64,000 nt of DNA from Pseudomonas helleri (GCF_001043025.1 NZ_JYLD01000005.1:248001-312000); one strand, 5' to 3'. Positions 10,838-19,605 are shown, numbered from the stretch's first letter. Notes: a model not told the origin generated them from the letters alone. A program made the numbers and translations.

Positions 10838-12324
10838 CCTCTCGTTTGCTTAACCTTGCTCCGGCTTTGTCGCCACAACGTTGGGCGCTCGCCCGTGGCT
10901 CGCGTCTGTTGGGCCTGGTGCTGACCGGCGTGCTGCTCAGCGCCTGTGCGGTGGGGCCGGATTACCAGCGCCCTGAACTGGCCGTGCCGCAGCAGTTCAA
11001 CGCGGTTGATGGCTGGACCCAGGCCAACCCGAGCGATGCCCTGGAGCGGGGCGCCTGGTGGGAGTTGTACGCTGACCCGCAGCTCAACGCGCTGGTGGCC
11101 AAGCTCAACAGCAACAACCAGAGTGTTGCCCAGGCCGAGGCGCAATTTCGCCAAGCCCAGGCGCTGGTGCGCAATGCCCGTGGAGCCTTCTTGCCGAGTG
11201 CTGATTTAAGTGTGGGTAAAACCCGCTCCAGCCAGGGTACCGGCAGTTCCAACTCCAGCCTGACCAGTTCCAGCAGCGGTATTCGCGACACCTTGAACGC
11301 ACAGGTCGGCGTCAGTTGGGAGGCTGATGTCTGGGGCAAATTGCGGCGCGGCCTTGAGGCCAATGAAGCCAGCGCCGAAGCCAGCTATGCCGACCTGGCA
11401 GCCATGCGCTTGAGCCAACAGTCGGAGCTGGTGCAGAACTACCTGCAACTGCGGGTGATTGATCAGCAGAAGCGTTTGTTGGAAGCGACCGTCGAGGCGT
11501 ATGAGCGGTCGCTGAAAATGAGCGAAAACCAGTACCGCGCCGGGATCTCCGGCAAAGATGCGGTGGCGCAAGCGCAGACCCAATTGCGCAATACCCAGGC
11601 CAGCCTGATCGACCTGATCTGGCAACGTGCCCAGTTTGAAAACGCCATTGCGGTGCTCACCGGTCAACCGCCGACGGGCTTCAAACTGGCAGAAATCAAC
11701 GACATCCCCAAGCTGCCGGCGATCCCGGTCAGCGTGCCTTCGCAACTACTTGAGCGGCGCCCGGACATTGCCTCGGCAGAGCGCTCGATTATTGCCGCCA
11801 ACGCCAACATAGGCGTGGCCAAGGCAGCGTACTACCCGGACTTCAGCCTGAGCCTGTCGGGCGGCTACAGCAGCAGCCAGTATCAGGACTGGATCAGCGC
11901 GCCAAACCGGTTCTGGTCGGTGGGGCCAAAAATTTCATTGCCATTGTTTGATGGCGGCCAGCGTTCGGCCGAAGTGGACCGTAACGAAGCCGTGTATGAC
12001 CAGACCGTGGCTAAATACCGTCAGACCGTGCTCGACGGTTTCCGTGAGGTGGAAAACTACAGGATCCAGTTGAAAGTGCTGGGTGATGAAACCGTGGTGC
12101 AAGAGCAGGCGCTGGAATCGGCCCGCGAATCACTTCGTCTGACCACCAATCAGTACAAGGCGGGTTTGATTGCGTATCTGGATGTCGTCAACGTTCAAAC
12201 CACCGCCTTGAGCACCGAGCGCAGCGTCTTGAACCTGCTGCAAAGCCGCTTGATCGCCAGCGTGCAATTGATCGCCGCGCTGGGCGGTGGCTGGGACGGA
12301 AAAATGGAAGTGAGCGAGCGCTAG
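10834..12324 (+). CDS. opmB: outer-membrane efflux channel (OpmB, NodT family)
   Basis: Outer-membrane factor that completes the MuxABC pump, 496 residues. A lipoprotein signal with lipobox LSAC (about residues 36-39) is followed by AVGPDYQRPELAVP, the usual start of mature NodT/OprM proteins. Two OEP repeats with long helices (about 95-285 and 290-485) form the channel. It overlaps the muxC stop by 4 bases (ATGA), so translation is coupled. The frame allows a start at 10834 with a rather long leader; a GTG or TTG slightly downstream cannot be excluded. Confidence 0.9.
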   Translation: MTSRLLNLAPALSPQRWALARGSRLLGLVLTGVLLSACAVGPDYQRPELAVPQQFNAVDGWTQANPSDALERGAWWELYADPQLNALVAKLNSNNQSVAQAEAQFRQAQALVRNARGAFLPSADLSVGKTRSSQGTGSSNSSLTSSSSGIRDTLNAQVGVSWEADVWGKLRRGLEANEASAEASYADLAAMRLSQQSELVQNYLQLRVIDQQKRLLEATVEAYERSLKMSENQYRAGISGKDAVAQAQTQLRNTQASLIDLIWQRAQFENAIAVLTGQPPTGFKLAEINDIPKLPAIPVSVPSQLLERRPDIASAERSIIAANANIGVAKAAYYPDFSLSLSGGYSSSQYQDWISAPNRFWSVGPKISLPLFDGGQRSAEVDRNEAVYDQTVAKYRQTVLDGFREVENYRIQLKVLGDETVVQEQALESARESLRLTTNQYKAGLIAYLDVVNVQTTALSTERSVLNLLQSRLIASVQLIAALGGGWDGKMEVSER

Positions 12325-12333
12325 GGCCTGCTC

Positions 12334-12754
12334 AGGCTACGTCCGGCGTAGTCGCTGACGAGGCACGAAGGCTGCGAAAGATCAAAAGATCGCGGTGCAC
12401 ACAAATCCCGTAGCAGTTGACGAGATTTGCGAGGCTACGTCCGACCGTAGACGCTGACGAGGTGCGAAGGCTGCGAAAGATCAAAAGATCGCGAGGCAAG
12501 CTCGCTCCTACAGTTGGTGATTTACAAAGACCCCGTAGCAGTTGACGAGCTTTGCGAGGCTACGTCCGACCGTAGTCGCTGACGAGGTGCGAAGGCTGCG
12601 AAAGATCAAAAGATCGCGAGGCAAGCTCGCTCCTACAGTTGGTGATTTACAAAGACCCCGTAGCAGTTGACGAGCTTTGCGAGGCTACGTCCGGCGTAGT
12701 CGCTGACGAGGCACGAAGGCTGCGAAAAATTAAAGGATCGCGAGATTTAGTGCG
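12334..12754. repeat. tandem 125-bp REP-containing repeat array
   Basis: Four copies of a unit beginning AGGCTACGTCC start at 12334, 12432, 12557 and 12682. The second and third units are both 125 bases and differ by one base that I can see (GTAGACGC versus GTAGTCGC). The first is 98 bases and the last is degenerate and cut short. Each full unit contains GATCAAAAGATCGCGAGG followed by AAGCTCGCTCCTACAG, the half-site of the REP palindromes elsewhere in the window, and CGTAGCAGTTGACGAG, seen in the inverted repeat near 26.3 kb. The array fills the space between convergent opmB and a diguanylate cyclase gene. Confidence 0.9.
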
Positions 12755-12764
12755 TTCTGTAGCC

Positions 12765-13844
12765 TCAATCAGCATGAAACGTAAACCGGTCCTTGCCACT
12801 ATTTTTGGACGCGTACAGCGCTTTGTCCGCCTTGGCCAGAGCCTGGTTGAGGGTGTCGTGGTCGTCAACCCGGGTCAGGCCGATGCTGATGGTCACCGGG
12901 TATTGATGCGGGTCTTCGCGCACCTGACGGCACAATGCATCCATCAGCACTTCAACGTCATCCCGGCGCACTCCTGAAACGTACACGGCAAACTCTTCCC
13001 CGCCCAGGCGCGCATATTCATAGCCCTGCACCACGGCTTTGATATTCGCCGCCGTGCGTTTGAGCACTTCGTCGCCAATATCATGGCCGTACAGGTCGTT
13101 CACTTTCTTGAAGTTGTCGATGTCGATCATCGCCAGGTAGTGATCGTGCTCACGGGGCCGGATGCCCAATTCGCTGCCAGCCCGCGCCATAAAGGATCGG
13201 CGGTTGGGGATCTCGGTCAGGGTGTCAATGTAGGCCTGCTCAATCAGCAGTTTGGACAGGGTGTAGTTGAGCAGTTTCACGCGGCGCAACTTGAAAAAAC
13301 TGTAAGTCGTCAGGCAGGCCAGAAAAGAGTAATAGCAGAGGAGCATGCTGCCCCGCAGGTCCATTAACGATATTTCAGTCAGCACAAACGGGTTAAGTAC
13401 TACCACGGTTATAGCCAGGGTGCTGATGAATGCCCAGCGGCTCAAGGGCAGGATCGAGGCGCAATACAGCATGCTTGAGGTCGCCAGGGTCAGCCACACG
13501 GCTTGCTCGGTCTCTGGCAGGCCCTCAACCAGCAAGCGTATGCCGATGCTGATCACCAGCACAAAGACCACGTTCAACAGGTTGAATTGTTGAGCCGTGC
13601 GCAGAAAGCCGATAAGAAGGGTGAGGCCGACCATGGTGGCGATGAACAGCATGGAAAGCCCGGTAAACCCCTGACCGCCCTTGGTGCTGACAATCAGGTC
13701 AAACATCAGCCAGATAATCGTGCTGGCGATATAGGTCAGGCTGCAAAACGTGCGCAGCTTCTCAAAGTCATGCTGGGCAAATTCAGCTTGCAGGGCGGGG
13801 GGCGCAGCCTGCCGGGAGACTTCGTTCTCGATGGTTCTGAGCAT
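12765..13844 (-). CDS. membrane-bound diguanylate cyclase (GGDEF)
   Basis: Predicted to make cyclic-di-GMP from two GTP at the inner membrane. 359 residues: five or six hydrophobic helices (about residues 35-185), a short linker and a C-terminal GGDEF domain (about 205-355). The active-site motif is intact as ARLGGEEF, with the metal-binding MIDIDNFKKVND upstream. The allosteric RxxD I-site five residues before GGEEF is absent, so product inhibition through that site is not expected. No periplasmic sensor domain is recognised. Its 3' end abuts the tandem repeat array. Confidence 0.88.
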   Translation of the reverse strand: MLRTIENEVSRQAAPPALQAEFAQHDFEKLRTFCSLTYIASTIIWLMFDLIVSTKGGQGFTGLSMLFIATMVGLTLLIGFLRTAQQFNLLNVVFVLVISIGIRLLVEGLPETEQAVWLTLATSSMLYCASILPLSRWAFISTLAITVVVLNPFVLTEISLMDLRGSMLLCYYSFLACLTTYSFFKLRRVKLLNYTLSKLLIEQAYIDTLTEIPNRRSFMARAGSELGIRPREHDHYLAMIDIDNFKKVNDLYGHDIGDEVLKRTAANIKAVVQGYEYARLGGEEFAVYVSGVRRDDVEVLMDALCRQVREDPHQYPVTISIGLTRVDDHDTLNQALAKADKALYASKNSGKDRFTFHAD

Positions 13845-13988
13845 TGCGAGCCTTGATCACGTGGAGTGTGGGATCCGAGTGATCAACTGTGTGTGAACAC
13901 AACCCGCCCGGACGACGCTTCAGTAACCCTAGCAGGAGTCTTCAGGTTTTCGACAGGCGCCGTATCAGGCATGAGGCTCGCTTATGCG

Positions 13989-14705
13989 CTAGGTGCTTTC
14001 GGCAAACACCTCGCGCACACTGCGTCGGCGCGCATTGTGCTCGCTGGCGCGTACCAGGGCTTCGAGGTCTTCGGGTGTCACGTCAATAAACGCGTCCATT
14101 TGTTCCATGGCTTTTTGCAAGTCCTCAGCCGTAATGCCGGCCTCTCCGGGGATATGCGGAGCCACAATGGCCGGTGCCGGTTCAGCATTTTTTTTAGGGT
14201 AACGCACGCGCGTCAGGTTGTTGTAGACCAATGCAGCCAGCAGCATGCACACAGCGCTGAGCATCACGGGGCCGAGCATCCCCCAGCCCAGGCGGGCGCT
14301 GTCCGGGTCTGCGAGAACTACCAGCAAGGCCAGTGCGCCTGCCGGTGGGTGCAGGCAGCGCAGCAGGCACATGATGAGCATCGCCAGGCCTACCGCCAGG
14401 CAGGCGCTGTCCAGATTGCGGCCGAAAAAATGCACCACGCCCAATGACACTACCGTTGCACACAGGTAGCCACCGACAATCGACCAGGGTTGCGCCAAGG
14501 CCCCGGAGGACACGGCAAACAGCAAAATGGCCGAGGCCCCCAAAGGGCCAATCAGGTGCATGGCCACGGGCAGGCCAAAGAACAGGCTACAGACCCAGAC
14601 ACACAGCAGTGTGCCCAGCGAGACGCCTATCGCAGCGCGGCTCCACTCGGTGGGGCGGGTATTCGTGGCCGCAGGCAACAGGCGGCTGATCCAGCTGTTT
14701 TGCAT
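13989..14705 (-). CDS. HPP family integral membrane protein
   Basis: 238 residues from MQNSWISRLLPAA. Four hydrophobic segments (about residues 25-165) with LIGPLGASAILLFA and CLRCLHPPAGALALL match the HPP family, named for the His-Pro-Pro motif visible here as LHPPAG. Some family members have been linked to nitrite transport, but no substrate can be assigned here. A soluble C-terminal tail of about 60 residues (DLQKAMEQMDAFIDV) follows. The open frame continues to 14831 with residues unlike the family, so the ATG at 14705 is used. Confidence 0.82.
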   Translation of the reverse strand: MQNSWISRLLPAATNTRPTEWSRAAIGVSLGTLLCVWVCSLFFGLPVAMHLIGPLGASAILLFAVSSGALAQPWSIVGGYLCATVVSLGVVHFFGRNLDSACLAVGLAMLIMCLLRCLHPPAGALALLVVLADPDSARLGWGMLGPVMLSAVCMLLAALVYNNLTRVRYPKKNAEPAPAIVAPHIPGEAGITAEDLQKAMEQMDAFIDVTPEDLEALVRASEHNARRRSVREVFAEST

Positions 14706-14895
14706 GGTGGGGAAATCCGGAATCTGGCAACGAAGGGATAAAAAAAGGGCCGTGCGGGTTTCCCGGCAAGCCCTTAAAAGTGTTCCTTTATTGGGGGAGG
14801 AACGTGCGCAGTGTGCTTGCGTCGTTTGCAATCCGCAAATTCATAATAATGATGCTTAACTGCATTTTTATTGAGCTAAGGCGCGCCTGTGCAGG

Positions 14896-15168
14896 CTACG
14901 GCAGTGTCGGTGCGCAGGCGGGAGAGTCCGAGGTTGATGATTTGCCCAGCACGCGGTCATACACGTCATTGCTCAGCAACTGCCTCTCAATCAGGACACG
15001 TAATCCGCAACTGTTGGCCAGCGGTACTTTTAGCAATAGCAGGGCATCGCGCAGTGTGCTCAATCGCTCCAGTTCGGGCAGGCTCACCGCGTGCTCTGGC
15101 AGAGGGATAATTGGCACACTTGGCGCCCGTGCGGGTTGATCGTCGGCAAACAAGGAATTTCTCATCAC
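14896..15168 (-). CDS. small hypothetical protein
   Basis: A 90-residue frame starting MMRNSLFADD and ending PACAPTLP. I do not recognise it. It is soluble, with no signal peptide, and has a helical middle (LPELERLSTLRDALLLLK, then RVLIERQLLSNDVYDRVLG) that reads like coding sequence rather than a shadow frame. It has its own intergenic space on both sides. Confidence is limited because it is short and has no recognised family. Confidence 0.5.
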   Translation of the reverse strand: MMRNSLFADDQPARAPSVPIIPLPEHAVSLPELERLSTLRDALLLLKVPLANSCGLRVLIERQLLSNDVYDRVLGKSSTSDSPACAPTLP

Positions 15169-15824
15169 GTCGTACCCCTGAACAAAGGCTATTTATTATC
15201 TGGCAGTCGGTTCGGTTAAAGCGTTATGCGCTGGCGATACAAGCAGTGACATATCGATCATTTACTTGGCGTGGGATATGGGATTTGGTCGAGTGATTGT
15301 AAAGCGCGATTCCCGCGCAGTATTGTCAGGCAGTGCGTAACTACCAATAAGATTTACGGAGAAGTTTGTGGGATTTTTCAACCCAAGAAGCGGGAGACGT
15401 AGCGCGTTAAAGTCGCACGTAGAGATGACTGCAAACGTTCGCGTGTTGAGCCTGGGTCTTACTGATTTTTACTCTGATGTAACAATCCGAAGTATTTTCG
15501 GCTGAGGGTAAAAGGTCAGGGCTCGGCTGCTTGAGCGAGGCCTTTTTTCAAAGGGTGATGATTTTCAGCAGCACGATTGAATTTCTTGCTATAAACGCAC
15601 TCCATTAGCCCCTCTGAACGGTTTTTTCGTCTCTTTCCACGTTTAGCTGGACAAATAGCTGTCATTTCAGTTGCTGACTCGATAAGTCGGCCTTAGACTG
15701 CCGCCCCTCGTAAATTGAGTGCCGGGTGGCGCTTGAGATAGATGGCACCTAACGGGTTTGGATAAAGAACGATCCGATCGCTCCCCATTTCGCCTTAATG
15801 CACGTATTTTTTATAGAGAAATCA
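15169..15824. other. 650-base intergenic region, relatively AT-rich
   Basis: No convincing ORF. The base composition is lower in GC than the neighbours. A hairpin-like stretch around 15519-15547 (GGCTCG ... CGAGGCCTTTTTT) resembles an imperfect terminator and could end a small RNA read from about 15.3 kb, but no promoter was identified. The right end should hold the dksA-like gene promoter. Confidence 0.35.
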
Positions 15825-16229
15825 ATGACAAAGGAACAGTTGCTGGCCATGCCGGCGGATGACTACATGAATGCCGAGCAGCACTCTTTTTTCACTGAGT
15901 TGTTGCAAGGCATGAAGGTTGAAACCCACGAGCGCATCGAGCAAAACCGCATTGCGATCGAGAGCCTGGACACCCCTGCCGATCCTGCGGATGCCGCCTC
16001 GGTTGAAGAAGAACGTACGTGGCTGGTGAACGCAATCGATCGTGACCAGCGCATGCTGCCTCAGCTGGAACAAGCGCTGGAGCGCATCAAAGAAGACAGC
16101 TTCGGCTGGTGCGACGACAGCGGCGAGGCCATTGGCCTGAAGCGCCTGCTGATCAGCCCGACCACCAAGTACTGCATCGAAGCTCAAGAGCGTCACGAGC
16201 AAATCGACAAGCACCAGCGTCAAGCCTGA
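15825..16229 (+). CDS. dksA2: DksA-family regulator lacking the zinc finger (DksA2-like)
   Basis: 134 residues from MTKEQLLAMPADDYM. DksA proteins enter the RNA polymerase secondary channel and, with ppGpp, modulate initiation. The coiled-coil tip motif DPADAA (residues 53-58) keeps the two aspartates and the alanine. In place of the four-cysteine zinc finger only C96 (GWCDDSG) and C117 (KYCIEAQ) remain; the partners are S99 and A120. This pattern matches DksA2 of P. aeruginosa, which substitutes for DksA under zinc limitation. The frame extends upstream to 15798, but the ATG at 15825 agrees with the family. I saw no clear Zur operator upstream. Confidence 0.85.
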   Translation: MTKEQLLAMPADDYMNAEQHSFFTELLQGMKVETHERIEQNRIAIESLDTPADPADAASVEEERTWLVNAIDRDQRMLPQLEQALERIKEDSFGWCDDSGEAIGLKRLLISPTTKYCIEAQERHEQIDKHQRQA

Positions 16230-16240
16230 GTGCCTGACCT

Positions 16241-16270
16241 TGCCGGGGCCGCACGGCCCCGGTAGCTTTT
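16241..16270 (+). terminator. Rho-independent terminator after dksA2
   Basis: Stem CCGGGGCC / GGCCCCGG with loop GCAC, followed shortly by CTTTT, starting 13 bases after the stop codon. Confidence 0.75.
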
Positions 16271-16418
16271 GGGTTCTGCGAGCATTCGCTTTGCTGCCCG
16301 TCCCGCCTTGTAAAACCTTGTACAACAATCTCCGCGCGTTGAGTGGGTCCCTCCGGTGAAGCACCTTATAGTTGCGCGGCATTTTTACGCGTGGCCGATT
16401 TGAGCGAGGGTGAAATTC

Positions 16419-17762
16419 ATGGGTGATTCAAGCAACACAAAACGCGTGTTGCGGGTGGGTGTGTTTTTTGATGGCACCGCCAATAACCAATTCAACAGTG
16501 CATCGGGTCAGGCCCGAATGGCGCAAGGGCTGAGGGTCGAGAGCGACAGCAGCTACGCCAACGCAACGACCAATATTGCCGCGCTGTACCAGCATTACCC
16601 GGCGCAACAGACTTTCGATACCGACGGCAACGCCGTGACGTCTCTCTATATTGGCGGTATAGGGACTACCACAGGCTCGGCGGATACGCGTTTTCCGGCC
16701 CAGACCTATGGCCGTGGCAGCAGCGGCGTAGTGGGCAAGGCAGAGCTGGCTTACGCGCAACTGCTCGAGTGCATGACGCATTTTATCCAGACCGCGCCAG
16801 CGGCTTCTTTGAGCCGGTTACAGCTGGATATTTTTGGATTCAGTCGTGGCGCGGCCGCCGCCCGGCACTTTGCCAACCTCGTCATCAGCGGATCCTTTAA
16901 GTCGCAGTTCAGCCTGGCCGCAGATTTTGAGTGCGAGATTGCCTTTATCGGCTTGTTCGATACTGTCGCCGCCATGGGTGGGCTGGCAGACGGCGGCGAT
17001 ATCAGTGACGACATCAACCCCGGCCTTAACCTGTACCTGAGCCCTGGCTGTGCGAAGTATGTTGTGCAGTTGGCTGCACGTGATGAGCAGCGGCGCAATT
17101 TTGCGCTCAACAGCATCGCTGGGCAGTGGCCCATGGAAATCGCCGTCCCCGGCGCGCATGCCGATGTGGGGGGCGGGTATCCGGCGTTGATGTCCGAGCA
17201 GGTGTTTTTGACGCGCTGGCAAACCAATCTGGTCAGCCCGTCCACACCCATCAACCTGACCCACGCTTGGCAGCGCGCGAGTGCAGAACTGACACAGTGG
17301 CAGGCCCGGGACGTGTTGGACCCCGCTGACCCGGATCGCCTGCTGCAAGTGCGCAGTGATTCACGCCGCCAGGGCAGCCGCGAAGACCCCATGCAACAAG
17401 TACTGGCCGCAGTGTTTATGCAACGCCGGGTATTCGGTGATTTGGCGCGGGTGTACCTGCGCATCATGCACAGCCTGGCGTGCGAGCAGGGCGTGCCGCT
17501 CAAGCCATTGACCGAGGCTGCTTGCGCACTGCCTGACGAACTGCTGCCCATTGAAGCAAGTCTTCAGGCGCAAGTGCGTCTTGGCGCTATCGATCTGAGC
17601 GATGAGCAAGAGCGGGTTTTACGTCAGCGCTACATCCACCAATCGGCCAATTGGAATGCCTCGGTGGGTTCGGGAGAAGGGATTATCGATCAGGCTTTTT
17701 TCAATCGACCGCAGGAAGGCGGGCGCTTCATCTATGAGCAAAAGGCCCCTGTATTCGGGTAA
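16419..17762 (+). CDS. DUF2235 alpha/beta-hydrolase, T6SS Tle1-like lipase candidate
   Basis: 447 residues. The N-terminal RVGVFFDGTANN and the nucleophile elbow FGFSRGAAAARHF (GxSxG, serine near residue 145) are hallmarks of the DUF2235 family, which includes the Tle1 phospholipase effectors of type VI secretion. PGAHADVGGGYP near residue 250 fits the acid/His region. There is no signal peptide, as expected for a T6SS cargo. The GTG at 16410 lies in frame, but the ATG at 16419 has GAGGGTG at a good distance. No vgrG, PAAR, adaptor or obvious lipoprotein immunity gene is adjacent, so an effector role is inference. Confidence 0.8.
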   Translation: MGDSSNTKRVLRVGVFFDGTANNQFNSASGQARMAQGLRVESDSSYANATTNIAALYQHYPAQQTFDTDGNAVTSLYIGGIGTTTGSADTRFPAQTYGRGSSGVVGKAELAYAQLLECMTHFIQTAPAASLSRLQLDIFGFSRGAAAARHFANLVISGSFKSQFSLAADFECEIAFIGLFDTVAAMGGLADGGDISDDINPGLNLYLSPGCAKYVVQLAARDEQRRNFALNSIAGQWPMEIAVPGAHADVGGGYPALMSEQVFLTRWQTNLVSPSTPINLTHAWQRASAELTQWQARDVLDPADPDRLLQVRSDSRRQGSREDPMQQVLAAVFMQRRVFGDLARVYLRIMHSLACEQGVPLKPLTEAACALPDELLPIEASLQAQVRLGAIDLSDEQERVLRQRYIHQSANWNASVGSGEGIIDQAFFNRPQEGGRFIYEQKAPVFG

Positions 17763-17887
17763 GCGTACAGCGGGATTGTTACAGGTCATGCAATGCATCT
17801 ATTCGGTACATAGCTTTTTCCGCTGTCACGGAAGCACTAACATAGCCGGCATCGTTAGGAGACTAACTAATTAGCGGAGTGACCCTC

Positions 17888-18106
17888 ATGACCAACCAGG
17901 TCGATGTAGCCGTGATGATTGGTAGCGGTGTTCCCAAAAGCTTGCGCGTTTTGGGCCAGAAGGCTTGCTGGGTAGTACTGGTGAATGGTGAGCAGCGGGG
18001 GACGGCGTTCTCAAGCCGGGTCGAAGCAGAAGAATGTCGCACGGCGTGGTTGGCGCAACTGGGCGCCAACCTTGGCACACGGCTAGAGCACGCTCAGCGT
18101 GCTTGA
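17888..18106 (+). CDS. small hypothetical protein
   Basis: 72 residues, MTNQVDVAVMIGSG to EHAQRA, not recognised. No signal peptide or membrane segment. The sequence CWVVLVNGEQRGTAFSS followed by RVEAEECRTAWLAQLG reads like a small two-strand plus helix domain. The ATG at 17888 follows AGCGGAGTGACCCTC, which offers a GGAG ribosome-binding site. Its end overlaps the end of the convergent DUF2789 gene by 13 bases. It follows the DUF2235 gene in the same direction but 125 bases away. Confidence 0.6.
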   Translation: MTNQVDVAVMIGSGVPKSLRVLGQKACWVVLVNGEQRGTAFSSRVEAEECRTAWLAQLGANLGTRLEHAQRA

Positions 18107-18333
18107 TGCAGGCGTTCGTTGAGTTCGTCGATAACAATGGCCCAGTGATCGTCAGCGGCGATTTTTTCTTTTAGAAACTGCGATTGAGCCGCGGTCCAGA
18201 AAGGCGCATCGGCCAGTTTGACGTCTTCAGCCAGTGTCGGGGTCTTGAGAAAAAACGCGTCGATCGACGCTTGATCAGCATCCAGACCCAGTTGTTCAAA
18301 CAACGCTTGCAGGGTGACAGGGGTATCGTCCAT
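18094..18333 (-). CDS. DUF2789 family protein
   Basis: 79 residues from MDDTPVTLQALFEQLG. The composition and the pattern LPT/APFWTAAQSQFLKEKIAADDHWAIVIDELN match the DUF2789 family, small soluble proteins of unknown function in gamma-proteobacteria. Two in-frame ATGs exist at 18339 and 18333; AAGGA lies only two bases from the first and seven from the second, so the second is chosen. Confidence 0.75.
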   Translation of the reverse strand: MDDTPVTLQALFEQLGLDADQASIDAFFLKTPTLAEDVKLADAPFWTAAQSQFLKEKIAADDHWAIVIDELNERLHQAR

Positions 18334-18435
18334 GTTCATTTCCTTGAGTGGGTGCTCAGCTTTGAGGCCTGCGAGAGCAAAGAGTTCGAGGCCAAGCCTA
18401 GAATAGAAACATGAAACGTGTTGTTTAAAGTGCGT

Positions 18436-18666
18436 TTAAGCGTTGAGAGCGCCCGCGTCGACGGCTTCTTTTAGTTGCCGGGCAGATTCCATGCCGGCTA
18501 TTTTTGCCAGTTCGGCGGTCTTGAACCAACGGTCCTTTTCAACCTGGTAGTAACTGACTTTGGTCAAAGGTGGTTTTGGGCGCATCACGATCACTGCCTG
18601 AAACTCTCCGTCGACATCTTTGACGTCACCACGGATGAAATACTCGCCAATATCAAATTCCGTCAC
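18436..18666 (-). CDS. small hypothetical protein
   Basis: 76 residues starting at a GTG with AAGGA nine bases upstream. The sequence TEFDIGEYFIRGDVKD continues with a beta-rich stretch ending KVSYYQVEKDRWFKTAEL, then a helix (MESARQLKEAVDAGALNA). I do not recognise the family. It is soluble and has no signal peptide. It is transcribed in the same direction as the DUF2789 gene about 100 bases away, but the gap argues against tight coupling. Confidence 0.6.
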   Translation of the reverse strand: MTEFDIGEYFIRGDVKDVDGEFQAVIVMRPKPPLTKVSYYQVEKDRWFKTAELAKIAGMESARQLKEAVDAGALNA

Positions 18667-19134
18667 GTGTCATGATTCCTTGCAAGTAATGGAGTACAGA
18701 CAACCTGGCGGCATGGGCCAGGCCAATTTTTCGCGCCAGTATGGCAGCAGTTGGCGGGTTGTGGCGCAGTTAACGCATCGGTGCGACGAAAGCCCTGTTG
18801 AATATGGGGCCAATCAGGCAGAAAATAAGCCGTTGGCAAAATTGGGAACAGGATGTGTATACCCATTCCTGTGCCTGAGTCGGTAGAATAGCCGCCCAAC
18901 TGAGTACAAACCGCTGTGCGCGAGCACATGCCCTGGTTAATTTCCTTCAAGTTCTGGCGCCTTTTTGTCAGGGCAACCCAGGCGGGAATCCATTACTTTT
19001 ACGTCACAGGCCATCCCTGACCCCAGCCGTCAGTTGAATTTCCCGTACTCGGTTTTTAAGTGGGCGGGTGAGGCCTTTTTTGCTGCCTGCCTTTTAGCAG
19101 GCAGATTCATTTTTTTGTTATTGAGGGCTTTTCG
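18667..19134. other. 470-base intergenic region with a terminator-like hairpin
   Basis: No convincing ORF; frames here are short and lack family resemblance. The last part carries a strong hairpin (see 19083-19117) only 18 bases before the next start codon. The region could hold a small RNA or a regulated leader. Confidence 0.4.
19083..19117 (+). terminator. hairpin with T-run upstream of a TTG-start ORF
   Basis: CTGCCTGC / GCAGGCAG with loop CTTTTA, then ATTCATTTTTTT. It is shaped like an intrinsic terminator but lies immediately 5' to the next gene, so it either ends a preceding non-coding transcript or controls read-through into that gene. Confidence 0.6.
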
Positions 19135-19605
19135 TTGGCAGTCAGCAATTTGGAGATGCACGCTTTATTTGTGTTGGGTGACTTGCGGGCCCGGTTGGTC
19201 AAATTGTTCCAGTCGCGCTTTGTATACGTCACCGAACAAACGGCAGAAGGTATTTACATCGCTGAAATCGATACCGAAACAGCGTTGGTGGTAGACGACA
19301 AACCGGGCCTGAAACTCAAGGTTGGCGATCATTTCAGTGCCGCCGTCATGCCGAGCCGTGAAGGCGGCAAGCTGGACATCAAGTTTCGTGAAATCAAAAT
19401 GACGGTGTATGGCATTGGTGACTATGCCTACGTCAAGTCGCCCTTAGGTGAAGGTATTGTTTTCAAAGAGGGCCAAACCGTGATGCTGGTGTTTGCGGCC
19501 ACCGAGCAACTCGAAGCTGGCCTGAGCAAAACCTTGAAGGCGGTTACCACCAAGGCGGCCAAATGGCGCAAGGGTGAGCTGACCTTCAAGGCCAGCAAAG
19601 AGTGA
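19135..19605 (+). CDS. hypothetical protein, about 156 residues
   Basis: Starts at TTG 19135, supported by GAGGG seven bases upstream; the next ATG (19156) has its purine run directly against it. The first half is beta-rich (FVYVTEQTAEGIYIAEID, LKVGDHFSAAVMPSREGGK, YVKSPLGEGIVFKEGQTV) and the C-terminus is a basic helix (LKAVTTKAAKWRKGEL). I do not recognise the family; the compact beta pattern suggests a small barrel fold but this is only impression. It overlaps the following small ORF by 4 bases (GTGA), indicating a two-gene unit. Confidence 0.6.
   Translation: MAVSNLEMHALFVLGDLRARLVKLFQSRFVYVTEQTAEGIYIAEIDTETALVVDDKPGLKLKVGDHFSAAVMPSREGGKLDIKFREIKMTVYGIGDYAYVKSPLGEGIVFKEGQTVMLVFAATEQLEAGLSKTLKAVTTKAAKWRKGELTFKASKE

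Noticed and set aside
12334..12754. CRISPR-like array
   Set aside because: Repeats are about 125 bases, contiguous, without unique spacers, and no cas gene is present.
15169..15824. RsmY/RsmZ-type small RNA
   Set aside because: I looked for repeated GGA motifs in hairpin loops and did not find a convincing series.
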